From NCBI GenBank assembly GCA_910586535.1, contig CAJUHS010000003.1, positions 94,805-158,804 of the forward strand: a DNA stretch of 64,000 bases, read 5' to 3'. Shown piece after piece: positions 1-5,672 of the stretch (position 1 is its first letter; the number at the start of each line of letters is the position of its first letter). This DNA comes from an uncultured Oscillospiraceae bacterium (GTDB lineage: Bacteria; Bacillota; Clostridia; Oscillospirales; Ruminococcaceae). The translations under genes were made by a program, and so were the position numbers. The notes beneath the pieces were generated by a model. It ran no database searches and had not been told where the DNA came from. It worked only from the letters and a program-made list of their open reading frames with translations.

Positions 1-89
1 CGAAATAAGAATCAGAAACGTAAGATAATTTTATCCTCCGATGTTTGCCTGTTTGCCCGTACGTAAAAGCTTTCGAAAAAGGAACAGAA

Positions 90-135
90 ATCAGAGGATA
101 GAAGCGGAATAAAATTCTTGCCTCTATCCTCTGAT
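90..135 (-). terminator. Inverted repeat, probable terminator of the upstream small membrane gene
   Basis: A 13-base arm starting ATCAGAGGATAGA (90-102) is mirrored by TCTATCCTCTGAT (123-135), with a further GC pair inside. It sits just after the stop of the minus-strand gene at 150-422, so it could end that transcript, although there is no clear T run. The first 89 bases of the window show no gene. Confidence 0.4.
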
Positions 136-149
136 ATCTGACGTCCGAT

Positions 150-422
150 TCAGAAATCCATGCCCTGACCTGCGTCGGAAGCCTCGCCAGCCGTCTCGGA
201 AGAGTCAGCGTCAAGGCTGTTCAGCTCGTCCATATCGCCGCCGAGATCAGCGCATCCGTCGCAGCCGCATTCGTCGCAGCCATCGAAGTAAACCTCGTCG
301 TCATCGTCAAAATCGTAATCGTACTGTTCGATCTCCTCGCGCTTCTTCATAGCGAAAACCGCAGCGGCAGCGCCGGCAGCAGCAGAAGTCAGAGCAAGAA
401 TAACAGCTCCGAAACCTTTCAT
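150..422 (-). CDS. Small membrane protein with acidic, Cys-rich tail
   Basis: A 90-residue protein that I do not assign to a family. Residues 4-24 form one hydrophobic, alanine-rich membrane segment, followed by KKR, so the rest is probably cytoplasmic. An acidic run (DDDDE near residue 39) precedes four closely spaced cysteines at 49, 52, 54 and 57, a pattern that could hold a metal; the remainder is Asp/Glu/Ser-rich and likely disordered. The start has a good AAGGAG site and a promoter at 483-511. It lies downstream of a lone fumarase subunit on the same strand, but over 300 bases separate the two. Metal binding is inference. Confidence 0.7.
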   Translation of the reverse strand: MKGFGAVILALTSAAAGAAAAVFAMKKREEIEQYDYDFDDDDEVYFDGCDECGCDGCADLGGDMDELNSLDADSSETAGEASDAGQGMDF

Positions 423-482
423 TGAAATCAGCTCCTTAAATTATGTTTGCATTTTTATCTGCGGAAATTTACTTGTGAAGAT

Positions 483-511
483 AGTATACCACATAATTCA
501 TAAAATTACAA
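483..511 (-). promoter_or_regulatory. Sigma-A promoter for the small membrane gene
   Basis: On the minus strand TTGTAA (506-511) and TATACT (483-488) are 17 bases apart, about 60 bases upstream of the start at 422. The rest of the 423-770 intergenic stretch is AT-rich and shows no gene or clear terminator. Confidence 0.6.
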
Positions 512-770
512 TGGTTTTTAAAGAAAATCCTCAATTTTTGTTTTGACGGTTTTACATTCAGATTTTCGTGGGGCAGTAATTATTCCCTCAAAAATAGTAA
601 ACTGGCAATAAATTCAGCTTGAAATCCTGCGTATATGTCAGTAAATCAATGCTTTTTAAGACAATCAACCATTTTCTGATAATATTTAAATCATTCACAT
701 GCAAAGCTATGAAAAAACATTAATATTGAATAACACTGCATTTTTTATGTGCCGCTTTAGCGTAGGTTCC

Positions 771-1613
771 TCAAATCTCCGCATGAGCGTGTCTCGTAAC
801 ATGACAGCCGATATTTACCGCCGCGGGAAGTCCCGCAATGTGCGTTGGAGCCTGCTCTACCGCCACCGAAAGAGCGGTGGCGGTCCCTCCGAAGCCCTGA
901 GGGCCTATGCCCAGCCTGTTCACCTTTTCAAGGATACGCTTCTCCATGTCCGCATAAAGCTGCTTGGGATTTTTCACGGAAATATCCCTGCACAAAGCCT
1001 TTTTGGCAAGATACGCGCAGTACTCAAAATCGCCGCCCAGTCCCACGCCTATCACCATAGGGGGACAGGGATTGCTTCCCGCCCTTGAAACAACGCTTAC
1101 CACAAAATCCTCGATATCGGAAATCCCCGCCGAGGGCGTGAACATTTTCATTGCGGACATATTTTCGCTCCCGAAGCCTTTGGGACAAACCGAAATATTC
1201 ACCTTGTCCCCGTCAACTATTCGTGTGTGAACGACTGCGGGAGTATTATCCCCGGTGTTGACCCGCTCCAGAGGATCGGAAACGATAGAACAGCGCAGAT
1301 ACCCCTCGGTATAGCCGCGGGCAACGCCCTTGTTTATTGCTTCTGTCAGCGAACCTCCGATGAAGTGTACGTCCTGACCAACGTCAAGAAAAATTACGGC
1401 CATGCCGGTGTCCTGACAAACCGCAAGCTCTTCTTTTTCGGCGGCTTCGATGTTTCTGACCAAGTCCGCCAGAACCTCCCGTCCGGTGGGGGACTTCTCC
1501 GTTTTCGCCGCGCAGCCTATGCAGTCCGCAAGGGACTTGGGCAGAAACCGGTTAGCCTTTATGCAAAGGTCTCTGACGGTGTTTTCTATTTCGGTCACGT
1601 TTATTTCGCGCAT
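771..1613 (-). CDS. Class I fumarate hydratase, alpha subunit (TtdA-type)
   Basis: About 280 residues matching the N-terminal half of iron-sulfur fumarases and the alpha subunit of two-subunit fumarate/tartrate hydratases, which interconvert fumarate and malate in the cytoplasm. Family landmarks are the cluster-ligand cysteine in AVCQDTGMAV (about residue 66), the GSENMS stretch, a second cysteine in GSNPCPPMVIG, and the C-terminal NIGCHVTRHA. I chose the ATG at 1613 because AAAGGAAAGAG precedes it; a longer reading to 1658 has no such site. In most genomes the beta subunit follows directly; here about 350 bases without a gene follow, then an unrelated small protein. The partner must be elsewhere or the activity is lost. 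Confidence 0.88.
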   Translation of the reverse strand: MREINVTEIENTVRDLCIKANRFLPKSLADCIGCAAKTEKSPTGREVLADLVRNIEAAEKEELAVCQDTGMAVIFLDVGQDVHFIGGSLTEAINKGVARGYTEGYLRCSIVSDPLERVNTGDNTPAVVHTRIVDGDKVNISVCPKGFGSENMSAMKMFTPSAGISDIEDFVVSVVSRAGSNPCPPMVIGVGLGGDFEYCAYLAKKALCRDISVKNPKQLYADMEKRILEKVNRLGIGPQGFGGTATALSVAVEQAPTHIAGLPAAVNIGCHVTRHAHAEI

Positions 1614-1641
1614 TTTCACTCTTTCCTTTCCGTTCGTTTTA

Positions 1642-1671
1642 TTGACAGGCAATGACAAAATATGCTATACT
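1642..1671 (+). promoter_or_regulatory. Strong promoter of the small toxin-like gene
   Basis: TTGACA (1642-1647) and TATACT (1666-1671) with an 18-base spacer, giving a start near 1678 and a 45-base leader before the small ORF. Confidence 0.75.
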
Positions 1672-1722
1672 GGTTATGTTGCCGACTCCCTCACGCTTCG
1701 GCGGAAAGGAGGTGTAACCGCT

Positions 1723-1833
1723 GTGAATGTTATAGATCTTATATTTTCTTTTCTTGTTTCCGCTGCAGCGAGCGTGTTTGGAAATGTTACTTATGACGCA
1801 CTTCGCAAGCGGCTGAGCGGACGCAGGAAGTAA
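1723..1833 (+). CDS. Putative type I toxin, 36-residue membrane peptide
   Basis: A GTG-started ORF of 36 residues beginning MNVIDLIFSFLVSAAAS, with one hydrophobic segment (about residues 4-20) and a strongly basic end (LRKRLSGRRK). An almost perfect AAAGGAGGTG site sits 8 bases before the GTG. Size, one membrane span and charged tail are those of small hydrophobic type I toxins (TxpA/BsrG/Fst-like groups), which damage the cell membrane when overproduced. It has its own consensus promoter, a shared hairpin terminator, and an opposing consensus promoter 108 bases after its stop, so a short antisense RNA should overlap its 3' end. Toxicity is inferred from architecture; the sequence is not assigned to a named family. 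Confidence 0.7.
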   Translation: MNVIDLIFSFLVSAAASVFGNVTYDALRKRLSGRRK

Positions 1834-1854
1834 AACTCAGGCAACGACAGCCCA

Positions 1855-1934
1855 AATGAAAGCCTCCCTGACGGCAATCGGGGAGGCTTTCGCTTTTGTG
1901 AACCGCAATGAATGCGACCCTATATTTTCCTTGT
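1855..1934 (-). ncRNA. Candidate antisense (antitoxin) RNA
   Basis: Predicted from the minus-strand promoter at 1941-1969, starting near 1934 and running through the 1859-1890 hairpin, about 80 bases. It would be fully complementary to the 3' untranslated end of the toxin-like mRNA, the arrangement of txpA/RatA and bsrG/SR4. The T run on this strand is weak, so it may extend into the toxin coding end. The ends are inferred. Confidence 0.6.
1859..1890. terminator. Shared bidirectional hairpin terminator
   Basis: AAAGCCTCCC (1859-1868) pairs with GGGAGGCTTT (1881-1890) around a 12-base loop. It lies where transcripts from the two facing promoters meet and can serve both strands; CGCTTTT follows on the plus strand. 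Confidence 0.75.
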
Positions 1935-1940
1935 AACATT

Positions 1941-1969
1941 AGTATATCACGCAAGATCGCTTTTGTCAA
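1941..1969 (-). promoter_or_regulatory. Consensus promoter of the antisense RNA
   Basis: On the minus strand TTGACA (1964-1969) and TATACT (1941-1946) are exactly 17 bases apart, with no ORF of any length behind it that has a ribosome site, pointing back at the toxin-like gene. Confidence 0.75.
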
Positions 1970-2012
1970 TACTTTTCCGTGATATTCGGGATATGGAGCT
2001 GCCGCCGGACAG

Positions 2013-2261
2013 CTAAATCCCAAGCATAAATTTCAGCGATTTTACAGCAAAGCAAAAGCCCTGTTTAAAAGCGTCGTTAAAGGTATAGTACATCAAATTG
2101 GTGCTTTCCCGCTTGATTTTTTCAACGGCCTTTTCGTCGCCTGCACATTCTTTTACGACGTTCAAAAAATCGTTCATGGCGTATATAGCCTCGGGACTTT
2201 TGTACCGCGAAAACTCGTCGCAGTTCAGCAGCGCGTCAAAACTGAATTCATTGTTATCCAT
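2013..2261 (-). CDS. Small acidic protein of unknown function
   Basis: 82 residues, soluble, with a predicted helical middle and an end (YYTFNDAFKQGFCFAVKSLK) that loosely resembles the C-termini of small mobile-element proteins of the DUF6809 type; I treat that only as a resemblance. AAAGGAAG precedes the ATG. It starts about 20 bases from the promoter of the plus-strand small RNA, so the two are divergent. Its neighbours are a toxin-like module and a small repressor, which suggests an accessory islet. Confidence 0.6.
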   Translation of the reverse strand: MDNNEFSFDALLNCDEFSRYKSPEAIYAMNDFLNVVKECAGDEKAVEKIKRESTNLMYYTFNDAFKQGFCFAVKSLKFMLGI

Positions 2262-2283
2262 AAAAAACTTCCTTTCAACAGTC

Positions 2284-2312
2284 TTGACAAGAAAGCCTTT
2301 CCGATGTATAAT
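2284..2312 (+). promoter_or_regulatory. Consensus promoter of a small RNA
   Basis: TTGACA (2284-2289) and TATAAT (2307-2312), both perfect, 17 bases apart. Nothing downstream on this strand encodes protein before the terminator at about 2392. Confidence 0.8.
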
Positions 2313-2318
2313 AGATTT

Positions 2319-2392
2319 CGGACGGACATTCTTGTCCGGGTTGGATAACGCAAGCTGTAACTTTGGTAGGGAGCAGTTTGCGTTATTTTTTT
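2319..2392 (+). ncRNA. Candidate small RNA, about 74 bases, two hairpins
   Basis: Predicted from the perfect promoter at 2284-2312 to a strong terminator. A short 5' hairpin (CGGAC...GTCCG) is followed by a long stem in which ATAACGCAAGCTG (about 2345-2357) pairs with CAGTTTGCGTTAT (about 2374-2386), then seven T. It contains no start codon. Its 3' end is antisense to the stop codon of the facing repressor gene. I do not recognise it as a known RNA family. Confidence 0.6.
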
Positions 2393-2559
2393 GCTTCAGA
2401 CAGAAATAAATTTACACTTTGACGTACTGCTTCAGCTCTTGTTATACCATTTTTTTTGCAGTATTCCAAAAGCTTGTCATTAGTTTTTTGGTCGAAGCGA
2501 ACCTTTACCTCAACGTCCTTACGTGCGCCTATTATCGGTCTGCCTGTCCGTGGGGACAT
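2383..2559 (-). CDS. Ribbon-helix-helix (CopG-type) repressor
   Basis: A 58-residue protein starting MSPRTGRPIIGARKD and continuing with a beta strand (VEVKVRFD) and two helices (NDKLLEYCKKN and RAEAVRQSVNLFL), the ribbon-helix-helix DNA-binding fold. Such proteins bind as dimers to short palindromes. GAGGTGATT sits just before the ATG. A perfect 15-base inverted repeat covers its own -10 region, so it is very likely self-repressing. Its last codons lie inside the terminator of the facing small RNA. Related proteins are frequent beside plasmid, phage and toxin genes in gut Firmicutes (family knowledge); the target here is inferred from position. Confidence 0.85.
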   Translation of the reverse strand: MSPRTGRPIIGARKDVEVKVRFDQKTNDKLLEYCKKNGITRAEAVRQSVNLFLSEAKK

Positions 2560-2572
2560 CTAATCACCTCTT

Positions 2573-2615
2573 TTATGTGTCCCATAATTCAATTATATAC
2601 TTATGGGACACATAA
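2573..2615. promoter_or_regulatory. Perfect 15-base inverted repeat, probable RHH operator
   Basis: TTATGTGTCCCATAA (2573-2587) and its exact complement TTATGGGACACATAA (2601-2615), 13 bases apart. The arms flank the -10 box (2592-2597), and the right arm fills the spacer and touches the -35 box, so a bound dimer pair would block RNA polymerase. Confidence 0.8.
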
Positions 2616-2620
2616 GTCAA
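2592..2620 (-). promoter_or_regulatory. Promoter of the RHH repressor
   Basis: On the minus strand TTGACT (2615-2620) and TATAAT (2592-2597) are 17 bases apart, about 33 bases upstream of the ATG at 2559, embedded in the inverted repeat. Confidence 0.75.
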
Positions 2621-2671
2621 TATGTAAATATGCACAAAAATAGTAACGGCATTTATGCATATTTTAAAATT

Positions 2672-3847
2672 CTATTCTCTGTAAACAACTTTTCCTCCGA
2701 TAACCGTCATCTTAACATTAGTCATAATGTCAAAGGGATCGCCGTCTGTAACGGCAAAGTCCGCGTCCAAGCCAACTGCTATATCACCGGTAACGTCCGA
2801 AATACCCGCGAGCTCCGCGGCATTGACGGTTATTGCCCTTAACGCTTCGTCCTTTGGAAGACCCGACTTTACGCAGTACGCCGCGCTTGTCTGAAGGTAC
2901 TGAATGGGAGTTTCCGGGTGGTCTGTACAGATTGCAACCTTTACACCGTTTTTGTGCAGTACAGCCGCGTTTTCAAGCCGCTGACCCGCAAGCTCGGGCT
3001 TGCCCCTGTCGCACAGTATCGGGCCCGCAACAGCGGACGCTTTTTTCTCCCCCAGAATGCCGGCAACGAGATGCCCCTCTGTGCAGTGGATAAGCACATA
3101 TTCAAGTCCGAACTCTTCGGCAATGCGCACCGCCGTAAGGATATCGTCGGCGCGGTGGCAGTGAAAATGAGCTTTAAGCTCCCCTTTGAGCAGGGGAATA
3201 AGCGCCTCCGACTTCATATCAAATTCGGGAAGAGATTCTTCGTTTTCCTCCGCGGAAAGCTTGTCCTGCATATAACGTTTCGCCTTGAAAAGAGCCTCGC
3301 GGATAACTGCGGCGGTAGCCATTCTGGTCACGGGTGCGGAGTCCTTGTCGGAAAAGGTGGACTTGGGGTTCTCGCCCAGAGCAAATTTTATTCCCACACA
3401 TCTGACCAGCATTTCGTCGGCGCAGCGGCCCGCGGTCTTTACCGCGATAAGGTCCCCGCCTATGGGGTTGGAAGAACCCACGCCTGTAACAACGCAGGTA
3501 ACTCCCGCCCTTAGCGCGTCGGCAAAATAACCGTCGTTGTGACAGAGACCGTCAATAGTCCTCAGATGAGGGGTAACGGGATCGCTGTCCTCGTTCACGT
3601 CCTCGCCCTCGGCGCCCTGACCGTCGCCGATAAGACCCATATGGGTGTGAGCGTCAATAAAGCCGGGGTACAGCCGCAAGCCGTGCAGGTCGATATCGCC
3701 GTCGGAAACTTTTAACGGGGTACCCCCCGACACCTCGGCTATCTTCCCGTCCTCAACGCGGACATAGCCGCAGGGTATGAAGCTTAAGCCTCCCGCCTGA
3801 GACCCGAAATTTTTTTGAGGGTAAATTTTAGCGTTATAAATATACAT
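2672..3847 (-). CDS. Amidohydrolase family protein (imidazolonepropionase-like)
   Basis: About 391 residues of the cyclic amidohydrolase superfamily (COG1228-like), metal-dependent hydrolases of C-N bonds. The N-terminal small beta domain (residues 1-58) leads into PGFIDAHTHMG, whose His67 and His69 are the first metal pair; later ligands are in HFHCHR, LIHCTEGH and the aspartate of CTDHPETP. The C-terminal strands (FAVTDGDPFD, VIGGKVVY) are typical of the family. I chose the ATG at 3847, preceded by AAAGGAAAA, over a start 19 codons earlier. A small membrane protein gene lies 69 bases upstream on the same strand and may be cotranscribed. The substrate is not evident. Confidence 0.85.
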   Translation of the reverse strand: MYIYNAKIYPQKNFGSQAGGLSFIPCGYVRVEDGKIAEVSGGTPLKVSDGDIDLHGLRLYPGFIDAHTHMGLIGDGQGAEGEDVNEDSDPVTPHLRTIDGLCHNDGYFADALRAGVTCVVTGVGSSNPIGGDLIAVKTAGRCADEMLVRCVGIKFALGENPKSTFSDKDSAPVTRMATAAVIREALFKAKRYMQDKLSAEENEESLPEFDMKSEALIPLLKGELKAHFHCHRADDILTAVRIAEEFGLEYVLIHCTEGHLVAGILGEKKASAVAGPILCDRGKPELAGQRLENAAVLHKNGVKVAICTDHPETPIQYLQTSAAYCVKSGLPKDEALRAITVNAAELAGISDVTGDIAVGLDADFAVTDGDPFDIMTNVKMTVIGGKVVYRE

Positions 3848-3916
3848 GGCAGTTTTCCTTTGTCTTTGATTTTGCGAAACGCACTTCTTGCATTTTGATT
3901 CCAAGCTTTATGCTTA

Positions 3917-4099
3917 TTACTGCATTCCGCACTCGTCGTAGTCCTTCCAGCGCTCGTTGTGGCGGTAAGCGGTTATAAGCTTGTAAACGATAAAGCCCGC
4001 CGACACAAGAAAAAGCACCAGCGCCGCCGATACGGGAACGGCAGTCCTCAGAAAATCAAGAGTATCCTTTTTGCTGTTGTAATTTTTATCCATAGCCAT
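3917..4099 (-). CDS. Small single-span membrane protein
   Basis: 60 residues with a charged N-terminus, one hydrophobic segment (about residues 21-43, AVPVSAALVLFLVSAGFIV) and a charged tail. AAGGAG precedes the ATG. It is directly upstream of the amidohydrolase gene. I do not recognise a family. Confidence 0.65.
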   Translation of the reverse strand: MAMDKNYNSKKDTLDFLRTAVPVSAALVLFLVSAGFIVYKLITAYRHNERWKDYDECGMQ

Positions 4100-4185
4100 T
4101 TGGTAATTCTCCTTTTTGGGTTTTATTTTATTATAATATATTTTGAAAAAATAGTAAATAGTTTTTCGGTGATTTTTACAAAAGA

Positions 4186-4216
4186 AAGGTCTCCGCCGTG
4201 AAAAAGCGGAGACTTT
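4186..4216. terminator. Hairpin upstream of the small membrane gene
   Basis: GTCTCCGC (4189-4196) pairs with GCGGAGAC (4206-4213), flanked by AAAG and TTT. It could end a transcript on either strand; T runs are short. Confidence 0.4.
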
Positions 4217-4237
4217 ACCGAATATTTATAAATTGGC

Positions 4238-4336
4238 GATCACTTGTTATCCTTTCAGCATCTCGCGATAGCAAGGGCGCTTATTAAAAAGCCCGATATT
4301 CTTATTATGGACGAGGCGGCAAGAAACCTTGACAGT
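4238..4336 (+). pseudogene. Remnant of an ABC transporter ATP-binding domain
   Basis: Reading forward, the DNA encodes LLSFQHLAIARALIKKP then DILIMDEAARNLDS. This is the signature-to-Walker-B stretch of an ABC exporter ATPase, with LSGGQ eroded to LSFQ and the D-loop altered (AARNLD for ATSALD). There is no start codon or ribosome site, and the rest of the gene is missing on both sides, so it is a decayed fragment, about 33 codons. No other transporter gene is nearby. Confidence 0.7.
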
Positions 4337-4433
4337 ATCGGAAGGCGTATGGGCGTTAGTGTTGGACAAGTATCATCAGGTAGGATAAATTTTGCCTCAT
4401 ACGTATTTATTTGCATTTTATAATAAAACAAAC

Positions 4434-4470
4434 CGCTCCGTCTGCACTTTGCAAACGGAGCGATATTTTT
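4434..4470 (+). terminator. Rho-independent terminator
   Basis: CGCTCCGT (4434-4441) pairs with ACGGAGCG (4455-4462), then ATATTTTTA. It probably once ended the operon to which the decayed ABC fragment belonged. Confidence 0.6.
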
Positions 4471-4487
4471 ACAACGATGTATAATCC

Positions 4488-4583
4488 TAATTCACTCCCA
4501 ATGTGTAGACAAAAAATTCTGCGCAAAACCCATATACGCAAGCTTTTGCTTGAATTTTTTGTACACATTTAGGTCGTGAATTA
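4488..4583. repeat. Palindromic dispersed repeat, copy 1
   Basis: Arms 4488-4519 and 4552-4583 are imperfect inverted copies (TAATTCAC... and ...GTGAATTA, sharing ATGTGTA and CAAAAAATTC). The whole 96-base element reads, in reverse, much like 45185-45265 in the rnr-secG gap: both contain TGTGTACAAAAAATT, AAGCAAAA, GTATAT/CATATA and TTTGCGCA in the same order. It looks like a small non-coding mobile repeat (MITE-like); it also lies right after the stop of the gene at 4598. Confidence 0.6.
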
Positions 4584-4597
4584 GTATAAATAGAAAT

Positions 4598-5581
4598 TTA
4601 TCTGTCCGCCATATCAAATCTATCCAATTTCTCTAACATGGCAAGCGTGAGGTAAGTTTCGTATTTAGTCTGCAATTTCTGCAAGCCCTTGTCGTCTCCG
4701 AAAGACCAGCCCAGAGGCCACCGACCGTCATCACTTTGCTGACCAATTCTGTATTTCAGCGAATCAAGAACCAAATCCTTTACAGCGGGGTATACTACAC
4801 TCTTCGGGTGACCTGCCCCGTCGCAGGGCAAATGGACGTAATCATTGTCCGATTTTGCAAAATCAAGCACCATAAAAGCTGTAGGGTTCTGCCGCAAAAT
4901 TTGGGTCAGCTTGTCCGCTGTGTCCTTGTCTTTCAAGCAGGGCACAAACCATTGAAAATACTCAAAATCATACGGCTCGCCCTTGTCGAAAATTTCCTTG
5001 TTGTAATCGGGAGAATTTTTGTCCCAGTAACGCAGGATATGCTCTGTCGGATATTTTATTATATCGCTGTACAATTCTTTCGGCACAAGCTCGGAATAAT
5101 ACGCCGCAAATGCCGCAAAGCAAACTTTTTCATTGGCTTTGTATTTTTTTATCCGTTCGTCCTCGTTTTCAATCGGAGACGTATCTTCCCCTCTGTATCT
5201 GACCCAGTAGCAATGAACTCCGTCGTTGACTTCGGGGACTACGACTTCTCCCCAGTTCCCAATTTCGGGAATATAAAGTCCCAAAATATATTTCATCATA
5301 TTCTGAATGAGCGGGTGATTTGCGGACGGTTTTTCTTTCAGATTTAAAATATATTTAACAGCGATCTCCGTGGCTTTCAGGCATGGACCCTGATAGTCGA
5401 ATTCATAATAAATACCGCCGAACCCGCCGTTTTTGTGCTGATATTTTTGCAGTACATTTAAAAATTCATTTGTATCATTATCCTCAAAAAGATATCTGAA
5501 CCAAGCTCGGTTTATATCGTCGCCGTTGGCAAATATGTAATCCCGTGCCTTGATAAAATTTTCGCGACTAAGCTTGACCAT
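4598..5581 (-). CDS. Alpha-alpha toroid (terpene cyclase/prenyltransferase-fold) protein
   Basis: 327 residues, soluble, no signal peptide. Repeating helical pairs with Gly/Trp-rich turns (QHKNGGFGGIYYEFD near residue 50, QQSDDGRWPLGWSFGDD near residue 285) resemble the QW-like repeats of terpenoid-cyclase and protein prenyltransferase toroids, and related proteins in Clostridia carry this annotation. The DxDD catalytic motif of class II cyclases is not seen, so enzyme activity is unproven. GGAAGG precedes the ATG. It is a single gene bounded by a palindromic repeat and by ppdK, which begins a separate unit. Possible role: binding or modifying a sugar or lipid; function unknown. Confidence 0.7.
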   Translation of the reverse strand: MVKLSRENFIKARDYIFANGDDINRAWFRYLFEDNDTNEFLNVLQKYQHKNGGFGGIYYEFDYQGPCLKATEIAVKYILNLKEKPSANHPLIQNMMKYILGLYIPEIGNWGEVVVPEVNDGVHCYWVRYRGEDTSPIENEDERIKKYKANEKVCFAAFAAYYSELVPKELYSDIIKYPTEHILRYWDKNSPDYNKEIFDKGEPYDFEYFQWFVPCLKDKDTADKLTQILRQNPTAFMVLDFAKSDNDYVHLPCDGAGHPKSVVYPAVKDLVLDSLKYRIGQQSDDGRWPLGWSFGDDKGLQKLQTKYETYLTLAMLEKLDRFDMADR

Positions 5582-5672
5582 AATTTACTGCACCTTCCAT
5601 ATAATAAAATAACAGGCTCACAAAAATATTGCGAGCCTGTTTGCGAATCTGTTTATGCTCCTGTTACAGGAA

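Noticed and set aside
1450..1722. Upstream extension of the toxin-like ORF
   Set aside because: It lies opposite the fumarase gene and before the toxin promoter; the GTG with the ideal ribosome site is the real start.
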